Source: CAZGKX01 sp964525945 (GTDB lineage: Bacteria; Pseudomonadota; Gammaproteobacteria; Legionellales; Legionellaceae). From it: a stretch of DNA of 64,000 nucleotides. The translations under genes and the position numbers were made by a program. Positions 1-7,745 of the stretch are shown piece after piece (the stretch's first letter is position 1; each line of letters starts with the position of its first letter). Below the pieces are notes generated by a model. That model worked only from the letters and a program-made list of their open reading frames with translations. It was not told the DNA's origin and searched no databases. The stretch is from contig CAZGKX010000001.1 of assembly GCA_964525945.1 (NCBI GenBank), forward strand, positions 1 to 64,000. The letters are read 5' to 3'.

Positions 1-282
1 CATTTCAAACAACCGGCTCCTCTGCTCAGGAAATAATTTGACTAACCTCTCTAGCTCAATAGCTACGCCAAAAGAGTACGGCAAGCGAGTTGTAGTTCGA
101 TGGAATTCTTCAAGATTTGCTGTAGCCATTTCAAACAACCCGCTCCTCTGCCTAGGAAATAATTTGACTAACCTCTCTAGCTCATAAAATACGCCAAAAG
201 AGCTAGTTGTAATTCGATGGAACTCATCAAAACTCCTGTTGCTTATAATTATCAATAGTGCTTCAATTGTAATGTTCAGCAT
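1..282 (-). CDS. Repeat protein, C-terminally cut by the window edge
   Basis: An open frame begins at an ATG (282-280) and runs without a stop to base 1, giving 94 codons. After a short start (MLNITIEALLIII) it holds two imperfect repeats of about 40 residues. Both contain FH-R-TT, then ELERLVKLFP, then QRS-LFEM, so the DNA shows as a near-duplicate of roughly 120 bp (1-127 and 128-245). The pattern suggests an alpha-helical repeat protein. It loosely resembles the 32-residue repeats in the large protein at 60078-63548 (hydrophobic helix, LP/FP turn, charged Q/E-R, then F). No function is recognised; a host-directed repeat protein is possible. No clear ribosome-binding site was seen. Confidence 0.55.
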   Translation of the reverse strand, partial: MLNITIEALLIIISNRSFDEFHRITTSSFGVFYELERLVKLFPRQRSGLFEMATANLEEFHRTTTRLPYSFGVAIELERLVKLFPEQRSRLFEM

Positions 283-342
283 AATTTTTTTTCTTAAAAA
301 AATTCTCTTATTTTAATAATAGCACAAACAAAAAGTATTCTG

Positions 343-609
343 TTGCATTTATGCACGGTCTTAGAAAAAGCAGGCTTGCGTGTATCCGTTGTCATACTGT
401 CAATTCTGAAACAAGCCGAAAGTAGCACGCCTGTTCCACAAATATGCCGTGAGCCTCTGATTAGCTCAGCTACATTTTATAAATGGCGCGTTAAATATGG
501 CGGCATGGATATCCCCATGATGTCACGTTTAAAGAGCTGGAAGATGAAAATAGGCGTCTTAAAAAGATGTATGCAGAAGAACTTTGCTCATTACCTGCGG
601 GACAAGTGA
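343..609 (+). pseudogene. IS3-family transposase OrfA remnant
   Basis: The translation contains KQAESSTPVPQIC followed by ISSATFYKWR-KYGGMD, the helix-turn-helix of IS3-family OrfA proteins. Near base 530 the reading frame shifts. The expected coiled coil (LEDENRRLKKMYAEE) continues in another frame, and no OrfB follows. It is a decayed fragment, the first of three transposase pieces packed side by side. Confidence 0.75.
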
Positions 610-796
610 CAATTAGATTTTGAAGATCAATTTTAAAATTCTTTTTTCCATATTTACCATGTGTTCTTCTATCAGCAGCCACTCCTTTGATAATTTTGGA
701 GCCATCACCATCAGGATCTGGTTCAATATTTTGAGTTAAAACAGTTTCTAACAAAGATAATGCTTCTTTTAAATATTGATTATTCGTGAATGATTT
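587..796 (-). pseudogene. IS1182-like transposase fragment
   Basis: On the minus strand the segment reads LLETVLTQNIEPDPDGDG, then RRTHGKYGKKNFKIDL and VTCPAGNEQ. This resembles internal segments of IS1182-type transposases (a basic GKK-F-ID stretch before a CP-G motif). It has no proper start or end and is bounded by other transposase fragments on the plus strand, so it is an internal relic. The exact family is moderately certain. Confidence 0.5.
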
Positions 797-799
797 AGC

Positions 800-1046
800 A
801 AGTTTATCCGTTGAAGGCGAATATGATATTTCGGATAAAGAGAACGTCATTCACATCACGCATGGCTATTCCAAGGACAAGCGCCCAGATTTAAAGCAAG
901 CGGTATTATCTCTCGTAGTAAATGGCCCCAGCAATATGCCGATATGGATGGAAGCATTAAATGGCAATAGTTCAGATAAAAGTAGTTTCCATGAAACGAT
1001 TAAACGAGTGCATGCATTTAAACAGCAAATCAATTTGGGGTTCTAG
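800..1046 (+). pseudogene. IS1634-like transposase fragment
   Basis: The stretch ENVIHITHGYSKDKRPDLKQ, followed by LSLVVN and NGNSSDKSSF, is characteristic of IS1634-family transposases (conserved GYSKD-RPDLKQ). Only about 80 residues survive. It starts where the preceding minus-strand fragment ends, so three elements inserted or recombined into the same site. Confidence 0.7.
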
Positions 1047-1098
1047 CCGGCAACCGTCGAAATTTCCGGTCAGTTTTTAGTCATTATACGGCTGTACT

Positions 1099-2433
1099 TT
1101 AAAGTTCTGGGCTGAACGAACCATTATCAGGCTCTTGCTTTAATTTTGACACGGTTTGTCTGGCCTCTTGGGTTGCCTGAACATTCGCTTTTTTTACAAA
1201 GAAAGCAGGTTGAGCTTCAAGTGGAAGTTTTTCGAGAATGATACTTTCCATATTATTATAAAAATTTTTGTTTTGCCTTAGCCAGGCCGTAACTGTAGGC
1301 CATGCTTCAATCATTTTTGGAAAATCAAGCAACGGATATTTGTTTTCTCGATAAACTTTATTCGGCGCACTCAGGCTAAAGAATATTTTAAATGATTCTC
1401 TTGCTTCAGATGAAATATTCAATTCAGGTAGTTGCGTAATACGTTGCAAGGCAACCAGAGTCACACCTTTTTTGTGTGAGTTTGTTGACCAATAGAATGG
1501 TAGTATATCCATTGAAACGCAACGTTCAAATGTATTGTCTCCTGATACACCGGCAATATTTGCCAACTGATAAATGGCATTGAATGATTGGTCACTTAAA
1601 TAACTTGATATGATTCTTATTATTGTTAATCCATGCTGATTAGCATGAATAATTTCAGGGGAATTATTACCTGATCTTATTAATTCAATTCGGCCAATAT
1701 TGGAGTCCATGAAACAATCTTTAATTTCATTATTCTCAATTAAAGAATCAATATTAAGCCCCGACAAACAGACAACGATGTCTTTATCCTTTGGAAAAGA
1801 TTGATTAACAGCANNNNNNNNNNATAAATGCAAGAACATTATAAACGCATCAGTTTTATTAAAATAAGCCGGTATTACAACCTGACTCTCGTTAAAATTG
1901 TTGAAAGTCTGTGAATTTGTTCGCGTTAATAATTGTGTCGAAAATTCAGGATCATTTTCAGTTATGATGCCCCAAGCTACATGAGGTTCAATATGAGAAT
2001 AAGGTTGTATTTTGATCCCTGCACGGCCTGGTCCCAAACCAAGAGAGTATGGCCCCCACTCTTCATGTTCAGAAATCATTTTAATTGGTATTCCTTCTTT
2101 AAAATATGGCATATAAAACAGCAATATCTGATCGAACGAAATGGCAATACACTGATCTGCATCGCTTAAATGCTTTTGTAATGTTATGTCCTTACTATAG
2201 ACCTCGTGATCCTCCTCTTTGCCATAAAAAAATGAAATACCCAATGCCTTCATTTTCTCACCAATTCTTATATAATTGGACTCCTTTCCATGCGAGTTAA
2301 AGCAAACGATTGGAATGAACTCCACATCACTATATTTTGGATCAGACAACAACGCCTTCATGATGTCTTCAAAATGCGTAAAATCCCCAACACCATCGTT
2401 GTTTACAGTATTAAAGATAAGATACTTGGGCAT
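1099..2433 (-). CDS. Possible effector with glycosyltransferase-B-like features, interrupted by an assembly gap
   Basis: The 444-codon frame is open across a ten-N gap at 1814-1823, so about four residues are unknown and true continuity is unproven. The N-terminus (MPKYLIFNTV, then GVGDFTHF) looks like the first strand of a Rossmann fold. Around residues 290-315 the string GVSGDNTFERC followed by DILPFYW resembles the donor-site segment of GT-B glycosyltransferases, where a Gly-Asp-Ser/Asn motif precedes an acidic residue and a Pro. I do not recognise the family. The C-terminus is polar with scattered Glu and Gln, as in many injected proteins. It is surrounded by transposon debris, consistent with acquisition. 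Confidence 0.6.
   Translation of the reverse strand: MPKYLIFNTVNNDGVGDFTHFEDIMKALLSDPKYSDVEFIPIVCFNSHGKESNYIRIGEKMKALGISFFYGKEEDHEVYSKDITLQKHLSDADQCIAISFDQILLFYMPYFKEGIPIKMISEHEEWGPYSLGLGPGRAGIKIQPYSHIEPHVAWGIITENDPEFSTQLLTRTNSQTFNNFNESQVVIPAYFNKTDAFIMFLHLXXXXAVNQSFPKDKDIVVCLSGLNIDSLIENNEIKDCFMDSNIGRIELIRSGNNSPEIIHANQHGLTIIRIISSYLSDQSFNAIYQLANIAGVSGDNTFERCVSMDILPFYWSTNSHKKGVTLVALQRITQLPELNISSEARESFKIFFSLSAPNKVYRENKYPLLDFPKMIEAWPTVTAWLRQNKNFYNNMESIILEKLPLEAQPAFFVKKANVQATQEARQTVSKLKQEPDNGSFSPEL
1814..1823. other. Assembly gap (10 N)
   Basis: Exactly ten N lie inside the gene at 1099-2433. A fixed length of ten suggests a placeholder of unknown true size, so the coding frame across it is not secure. 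Confidence 0.95.
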
Positions 2434-2501
2434 ACGCCACTCCTAGTTAAATTTAGTCATGCAGTGAAATTATAGCAAGATTATGTAAAGCTACAGCCAT
2501 A

Positions 2502-2669
2502 TCAAGGGATTTTATCTGCACGTAACCCACGCTTCTTGATATAAGTATTGAGCGCAATATGGCTAGTGTAGCCAAGCACCGTTGCAATTTTTCTACATGA
2601 CAATCCATAACCTAATAACTCTTTAATTTTTTCAACATCCTTATCAAACTTACTTTTTTGTATGGCACT
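2502..2669 (-). pseudogene. Helix-turn-helix fragment, probably a recombinase or transposase relic
   Basis: On the minus strand 55 codons are open before a TGA. They read KSKFDKDVEKIKELLGYGLS, then CRKIATVLGYTSHIALNTYI. The pattern (KI-ELL--G-S-RKIA-VLGY) is a helix-turn-helix of the kind that ends or begins site-specific recombinases. There is no in-frame ATG, and the fragment ends at the inverted repeat at 2672-2710, so it is a relic. Confidence 0.4.
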
Positions 2670-2671
2670 GT

Positions 2672-2710
2672 TAACAAAGTAAATTTTATGTTAAAAAATT
2701 TACTTTGTTA
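2672..2710. repeat. Perfect 16-bp inverted repeat, likely an insertion-sequence end
   Basis: TAACAAAGTAAATTTT (2672-2687) is followed by a 7-base loop and its exact reverse complement (2695-2710). An IS5-like transposase start lies immediately to the right and a recombinase-like fragment ends just to the left, so this may be an IS terminus or the abutting ends of two elements. Confidence 0.6.
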
Positions 2711-2722
2711 TTAGGATTCAGG

Positions 2723-2893
2723 ATGAATCAAAGACATTATCCAATACTCGAAGCAGATTTTATCAAAGAGATAGAACCGTACATTGCTCAACATTACAAG
2801 CGGCCTGGTCGTCCTCCGGCAATCTCTTTATTTGACATAATACAATCCATTTTGTTTTATTTGTATAGACTATACGGACGATTTAGTCGCTGA
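2723..2893 (+). pseudogene. IS5-family transposase N-terminal fragment
   Basis: The product begins MNQRHYPILEADFIKEIEPY, then KRPGRPPAISLFD and ILFYLYR, the classic N-terminal region of IS5-type transposases. It stops after 56 residues, before any DDE catalytic domain, so it is non-functional. It starts 13 bases after the inverted repeat. Confidence 0.65.
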
Positions 2894-3006
2894 TAGATTT
2901 CATGTCATTCGCTTAATACATATTCGGGTAATAAGACGGACGTCTGTTGACTTTTCAATGCATTAAATGCACAATGTGGCAACATTAAACAACCAATGAT
3001 TAATTC

Positions 3007-4362
3007 ATGCTCATAGGTATTCGTCGATTCTTTATGGCAGGCATCTCTACAATAAAAAAAACCTTGGTAGGCGATCTCAATTGGGACGATTTAAGTGACC
3101 TTGCTAATTTCAGAGCGCCTGAATCTCTTAGCGGTATCATAATCGGAGATACGACTGAAAATGATCCTGAGGTTATAGTAAAACAGTTCGGACTTGTCGG
3201 AAGACTGTTTGGGATAAATTTTGCTTCCATACAACCCAAAAAAGACTCAAGCCAATTGATTAAAGACTTTTTAAAAAAAGTCGACCATTTACCAAAGTCA
3301 CGTTCAACCTATGAAAGATTTGATGAGATGACGGGGTATCCAAATCTTATTGCTACCTCTGGAGAAAAAGGTATAGATATGCGCAAAACATTTCATGCCA
3401 TTTTACCCAGTCCATTGTACGTGCTTGAACGTACCATTAAACTGTCTCGGGACTCGATATCTAGAGTAAAATCTGTAAATAAGTTGGAATACCTTAAGAT
3501 TGAGCCTGAGCGCACTGAAAAAATCGTTGAGGCTATCTTAGTTGATGTATTTTTGGGCTGTGAGTTTACTCTGGAAATACAACGCTTAATATCACACATG
3601 AGCATGGTGCTATTAAGCAATCCTTATTCCCCACCCCCCGGCTATAGTTCACTGATTAAAAAAGTTAAACAAGAGTATAACCAATTTGTAACTCAACTGA
3701 TTAAGCACGCTGTTCATCACCAACAGAAAGCGAATTCATCCGCATTATCCAAGTTAATTCACAAACATCAGTCGAACACGGAGAGCTTGATCAACGATCC
3801 AGCGCTGCATGCCTTGATGACAGCACTGATCACCGCTTCAAATGTCAGCGACATAATAAATCGTGTATGGTCTGTATCCGATTTAATGTCTTCTGATGCC
3901 ATGAAAAACCTTTTGCTTGAAATAAAAGCAACAGAACTGTTCACCCCTGAAGAAAATATCCATGATTTTAATATGAAATTACAGAAAGTTACGACGCTCG
4001 ATGCTGTCTTTAAAGAGTGTTTATTTCAACACAGTTTTGCACCCAGCCGCTTGCCTCGTTATATATCCCAAGATATTTATTTTAACGGGACAAGAATTCC
4101 AGCTGGAACCACACTCTTTTTTAATCACCGGTCCCTTGAGAAGCCGGGCGAATTTAATCCAGGACGTTTCCAATCAGCCGCAGCTACTCAATTAAACACT
4201 CCCGACTTGGCTCCTTTTGGATTAGGGCAACGAAAATGCCCAGGGGATCGCATTACGGAAAACATTTTTAAAGGCGTGGTGGCTGTTATTGCCACACAAT
4301 TGGAGTCAACACTTACTGACGAGTTGAACCAAACTTTTCAAAATCCAGGATACAGGCATTAA
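3007..4362 (+). CDS. Cytochrome P450 family protein with degenerate ExxR motif
   Basis: Of 451 codons, the last 100 carry the P450 signature. The haem loop PFGLGQRKCPGDR supplies the axial Cys, and FNPGRF is a typical meander (PERF-like) motif. The K-helix ExxR, normally invariant, reads ECLF, so the Arg is missing. The I-helix region (TASNVSDIINRV) lacks the usual AGxDT. The length is right for a bacterial P450. It may bind haem but be catalytically altered, or be drifting. The start could be the GTC-flanked ATG at 3007 or the ATG at 3034 (MAGIST); neither has a strong ribosome-binding site. No redox partner gene is nearby. Transposon relics lie upstream, so horizontal acquisition is plausible. 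Confidence 0.8.
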   Translation: MLIGIRRFFMAGISTIKKTLVGDLNWDDLSDLANFRAPESLSGIIIGDTTENDPEVIVKQFGLVGRLFGINFASIQPKKDSSQLIKDFLKKVDHLPKSRSTYERFDEMTGYPNLIATSGEKGIDMRKTFHAILPSPLYVLERTIKLSRDSISRVKSVNKLEYLKIEPERTEKIVEAILVDVFLGCEFTLEIQRLISHMSMVLLSNPYSPPPGYSSLIKKVKQEYNQFVTQLIKHAVHHQQKANSSALSKLIHKHQSNTESLINDPALHALMTALITASNVSDIINRVWSVSDLMSSDAMKNLLLEIKATELFTPEENIHDFNMKLQKVTTLDAVFKECLFQHSFAPSRLPRYISQDIYFNGTRIPAGTTLFFNHRSLEKPGEFNPGRFQSAAATQLNTPDLAPFGLGQRKCPGDRITENIFKGVVAVIATQLESTLTDELNQTFQNPGYRH

Positions 4363-4534
4363 TATTTCTTTTGTAGCCTTAGCAAAGCTCTGTGGGCAAC
4401 ATCCGGTAACCTCAGGAAAGAACTTCGCATAGGACTCATGATAAAACACTTGGTCCACAACAGCAGCATAACTTTAAATGCGAGGAACGCTCTGATACAG
4501 TGCTTTTTATACCCCCCCCATGCTGTCGTTTTAA

Positions 4535-5179
4535 TCAATATTTTTCAAATAAAATTTGATTTTCTTCATTATCTTGATTAGAAGACTGGATTAGTTTGAC
4601 ACCTATATATTTTCGCTCTGTGAGATCTTTCATTAATTCATAATCCGTACAAATAACTTCTCGATGGTCTATTGCGACGTTTTCCGTTGGGATTAAGTTT
4701 TTTTCCATTAGAAAGCGATAACTATCAGGATATTCAGGCTCAAAATAAGAAGCAAGAGCACATTGAATAATTTTATATCCATATTTCAAATATGCATTAA
4801 CGGCTCTTCCGTTTAGAGGAATCGTAAGAAGTTTACATGATTGTAATTTATTCTCTGTTGCTTTTTTATCAGCTAAAACTAAAATCTGTTGAACAAGTCC
4901 TTTGCCCTTAAAATTTGGTTTGATGGCAAGACCAGCAATATAAAGATGATCTGGTTTTATCTCAAACCAATAATATCCTGCAAGGGTATTATCGACAAAT
5001 ACCCAGTCCAATACATCGCTTCTCAATATTGATTGATCGAGATCATTCAATTTTAAAGAGGGCGGTAATTGTTCTGCGGGGATCCCCAGTTCAATGAATG
5101 CATTCATTAAATAACGATTATCAAAATCGACAATCTCGTCGAGCTCATTTTTTGTAACAGATTTTGATGTCATTTGCAT
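4535..5179 (-). CDS. GNAT-family N-acetyltransferase
   Basis: The 214-residue product has a GNAT core. A beta strand VLDWVFVDNTLAGYYWFEI leads into YIAGLAIKPNFKGKGLVQQI, where the acetyl-CoA loop Q/R-x-x-G-x-G is relaxed to FKGKGL, followed by the C-terminal NAYLKYGYKII strand-turn. The substrate cannot be told. A TGATGTCATTTGCAT start context with GGATGCG upstream gives a weak Shine-Dalgarno. It is a stand-alone gene, convergent with the P450 gene upstream. Confidence 0.8.
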   Translation of the reverse strand: MQMTSKSVTKNELDEIVDFDNRYLMNAFIELGIPAEQLPPSLKLNDLDQSILRSDVLDWVFVDNTLAGYYWFEIKPDHLYIAGLAIKPNFKGKGLVQQILVLADKKATENKLQSCKLLTIPLNGRAVNAYLKYGYKIIQCALASYFEPEYPDSYRFLMEKNLIPTENVAIDHREVICTDYELMKDLTERKYIGVKLIQSSNQDNEENQILFEKY

Positions 5180-5641
5180 CGCATCCCTCCTCGAATTTCA
5201 ACCGCATTCTTCCCGTTTTTTTTTCACTAAATCAGCTGATAAATAAGCAAGTAATAGTTTTTTCATGCATAATGACACGAGTAATTGGGGATCAATCATA
5301 AATTTTATGAATAAAAATTGTCACTTAAACAATAAAACAATAAATTTTGCATCACCTTTTTATCAGACCATCCACATGAACACCAACCTGAACCTACATA
5401 ATTAATTTCGCTTAAAGTTATGATAAATTGATTTCTGTAGTGAAATTACTTCATATGGCTAATTTTTTTCTTCGAAAAATGATTTTTATGCCCACTTAAA
5501 CGTATTCAGGATGTAACGAATAGAATGTTAAGCCACATTCTATCTGATGAAAAAAAATTGGGTAAGCTCCCTCAATTTAAGCAAGACAAATTACACCAAA
5601 TTTTGTACCGTTTACAAGATTCACCACAAGGATAATTTATT
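5180..5641. other. 462-bp spacer with a short coding-like remnant
   Basis: Most of this A/T-rich stretch shows nothing. At about 5500-5635 (plus) an open frame reads RIQDVTNRMLSHIL, then KLGKLPQFKQDKLHQILYRL and ends at TAA 5633-5635, seven bases before the next gene. It has codon-like composition but no proper start beyond an ATG at 5525, so it may be the tail of a lost gene. Confidence 0.35.
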
Positions 5642-6196
5642 ATGATCGCCAAGTGTTCAGTATTTATTGCTACAAGTTTAGATGGGTTTATTTCCAGAGA
5701 TGATGGTTCCATTGATTGGTTAATGAAGGCCAATACCCTCGTGCCGACCGGAGAAGATGGTGGTTACAAGTCATTTATATCAACGGTTGATGGACTGATA
5801 ATGGGGAGAAAGTCTTATGAAAAAGTATTGTCATTTGAGGAGTGGCCATATGGAAATCTTCCCGTGGTTGTCTTGAGTAACCAAACAATTATAATTCCAG
5901 AACAGCTGCGACCTTGTGTATCAAGCTCCGCAGAGACACCAACGGCATTAGTTGAGCGTTTATCGAAACAAGGAACTAAACATCTTTATATTGATGGTGG
6001 AATCACCATTCAGGGATTTTTAGCCAATAACCTTATCAATGAAATGACCATTACATTAGTACCGGTGCTTTTGGGAAGTGGTCGATCATTATTCGGGGCC
6101 TTGAAACAAGATATTGAATTGCAACATCTTGCCACGAAGACAATTGATGGAGGTTTTGTGCAAATTAAATATCGTATTATTACGTTGAAAGAATAG
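5642..6196 (+). CDS. Dihydrofolate-reductase-like (RibD C-terminal domain) family protein
   Basis: The 184-residue protein follows the RibD_C/DHFR-like layout. It opens with VFIATSLDGFISRDDGSIDW, then GLIMGRKSYEKV, VVLSN, LYIDGG, a strand ITLVPVLLGSGRSLF and a closing YRI. IDGG with GR-SYE marks the NADPH-binding fold. Such proteins are reductases of unknown substrate, widespread in bacteria. AAGGA lies 11 bases before the ATG. It is expressed alone, with a possible gene remnant just upstream. Confidence 0.88.
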   Translation: MIAKCSVFIATSLDGFISRDDGSIDWLMKANTLVPTGEDGGYKSFISTVDGLIMGRKSYEKVLSFEEWPYGNLPVVVLSNQTIIIPEQLRPCVSSSAETPTALVERLSKQGTKHLYIDGGITIQGFLANNLINEMTITLVPVLLGSGRSLFGALKQDIELQHLATKTIDGGFVQIKYRIITLKE

Positions 6197-6233
6197 AAGA
6201 AATAAGCTTAAGTGACTTGGCTGGTGGAGAAAA

Positions 6234-6545
6234 TCAATATGGGTGTTCATTTTTTAATAGAACTTGGGGATTAATTTGGCTTGCATGAACCTCAATGATT
6301 TTATGCCGTGATTTTGTACCGCGCTTTAATGTTATTTGTGATAAAGGTACTTTGAATAATGCGGCAATGTAGCTTATTAACGCTTTGTTTGCACACCCTT
6401 CAATGGGTGGAGTAGCAAGTTTAATTTTTAGTGAATTACCGTGCATGCCAACGATTTCATTATGCTTGGCTCTTGGCTGGATATATAATGTTAATGTGAT
6501 TATGTTGTCGGTTTTTTGATACCAAGTTTCCATGTGTATGCTCAT
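6234..6545 (-). CDS. DUF167 (YggU-like) protein
   Basis: The 103-residue product shows the DUF167 pattern: LTLYIQPRAKHNEIVGMHGN, then KIKLATPPIEGCANKAL, FKVP-S-I-L-RG-KSRHK. The family is small, conserved and functionally unassigned. A second in-frame ATG four codons downstream is an alternative start. Convergent with the DHFR-like gene. The usual partner yggT is not adjacent. Confidence 0.88.
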   Translation of the reverse strand: MSIHMETWYQKTDNIITLTLYIQPRAKHNEIVGMHGNSLKIKLATPPIEGCANKALISYIAALFKVPLSQITLKRGTKSRHKIIEVHASQINPQVLLKNEHPY

Positions 6546-6617
6546 TGAACAGTGTTATGACATGAATGGATAAGGCCTCTGCTATTGCTTCCGCATTGCG
6601 CGCATTTACATAAGGTT

Positions 6618-6734
6618 TCACAAACTGGGCTTTTCCTCCCAGGGATTTATTATTTCAATAGATGCATGAATAAAAGCTTTTGTATTTTTTGTTGCAAGGG
6701 TAAGAGCATGAGTTTTGGCGGTTGCCGCAATAAG
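6618..6734 (-). pseudogene. PIN-domain (VapC-like) toxin C-terminal remnant
   Basis: On the minus strand the frame after a TGA reads LIAATAKTHALTLATKNTKA, then FIHASIEIINPWE and a stop. This is the C-terminal half of VapC/FitB-type PIN nucleases (D-LIAATA-----LTLVTRN--DF----VE--NPW). The acidic residue before LIAAT is replaced by a stop codon and no N-terminal half or antitoxin is seen, so the module is dead. Confidence 0.65.
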
Positions 6735-6745
6735 TCACTCTATAA

Positions 6746-6760
6746 ACCAGTCTGACTGGT
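6746..6760. promoter_or_regulatory. 15-bp perfect palindrome, TetR-type operator candidate
   Basis: ACCAGTC-T-GACTGGT is a perfect 7-1-7 palindrome, the size and style of a TetR-family operator. A possible promoter follows (TTTAGA at 6771, TATAAT at 6793-6798, 16-base spacer), pointing toward the cyclase-MFS pair at 7027-8924. No TetR gene lies next to it, so a regulator would have to act from elsewhere. Confidence 0.4.
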
Positions 6761-7026
6761 CATAGTATAGTTTAGAATTAATAAAATATCTCTATAATAG
6801 CAAGTAGACTTCGGCTTTTTTCATTACTCGATGAATTCTGTGTTAACCCTAAGTTTAATCGGATATCATCCTCAATATTCAAGCGATAAGTTATCCATAA
6901 ACTCATCGCATAATTGGTTTTATTGATATTCAAAAGGACCCGTTATTGCAAATGAGGATTGGCAGAATTATAGTGCCATCAAATTACATCTATTATTACA
7001 TCTATTATTACATGGAATTTATCCCC
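6761..7026. other. Leader region upstream of the cyclase gene
   Basis: This A/T-rich leader contains the promoter-like TATAAT at 6793-6798 and, just before the coding start, a direct repeat of ATCTATTATTAC (around 6989-7012). An in-frame upstream ATG at 6946 would add 27 residues that look like non-coding sequence. No other gene is visible. Confidence 0.4.
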
Positions 7027-7734
7027 ATGCTGAACAACAATACTATTCCACACTTTCCATTTAACGTGATTGATCTTACGCACCCCATTTCCCCCGAATC
7101 ACCATCTTGGGATACTAGCTGTGGTTTTCAGCACAAAATATCGCTGAATTATGAACAGTGCAGCACAACAACCAAATTTCGTGTACAAACAATACAAATG
7201 CATGCAGGAATTGGTACACATATTGATGCCCCCGCGCACTGTATTCCTGGCGGAAAAACAATTGAACAATTAAATCTCAATGAATTGATCGCACCTTGCG
7301 TGGTCATTGATGTTTCCAAGCAATCACATGAGTCTTATCAATGCTCCAAAGATGATGTTCAATCATTCGAACAAAAATATGGTAAAATTTGTCGGGGAAG
7401 TTTTGTAATTATTTACACCGGGTGGTCTCAATTTTGGCATCAACCCCAACAGTATCGTAATGATTTAAAATTTCCTTCTGTTTCAGAAGAAGCAGCTCTA
7501 CTATTTTTAGAGCGTGAAATTGTAGGATTAGGCATCGACACATTCTCTGCCGATAATGCAGAAAGCGATTATCCTGTTCATCGTGCGCTACTGAGTGCGA
7601 GCAAATATCTGGTTGAAAATATCGCACATGCTGAAAAGTTACCTGCAGTGGGGAGCTATAGCTTAGCGCTACCCATTTTAACTGCAGGTGGAACGGAAGC
7701 TCCAATACGTTTAATTGGTTTATTACCTCTTTAA
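7027..7734 (+). CDS. Cyclase-family metal-dependent hydrolase (kynurenine-formamidase-like)
   Basis: The protein has the cyclase family (PF04199 type) signature MHAGIGTHIDAPAH, which supplies His and Asp metal ligands, after an opening VIDLTHPISPESPSWD. Later segments VVIDVS, VIIYTGWSQFW, and GLGIDTFSADNAES-YPVHR also match. Family members hydrolyse N-formylkynurenine or related amides and lactones; the substrate here is unknown. I prefer the start at 7027 (MLNNNTIP, 235 residues); ATGs at 7012 and 6946 are in frame. An MFS exporter gene begins 11 bases after the stop, so the two are probably one operon. Confidence 0.85.
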   Translation: MLNNNTIPHFPFNVIDLTHPISPESPSWDTSCGFQHKISLNYEQCSTTTKFRVQTIQMHAGIGTHIDAPAHCIPGGKTIEQLNLNELIAPCVVIDVSKQSHESYQCSKDDVQSFEQKYGKICRGSFVIIYTGWSQFWHQPQQYRNDLKFPSVSEEAALLFLEREIVGLGIDTFSADNAESDYPVHRALLSASKYLVENIAHAEKLPAVGSYSLALPILTAGGTEAPIRLIGLLPL

Positions 7735-7745
7735 TTTGGAAAATT

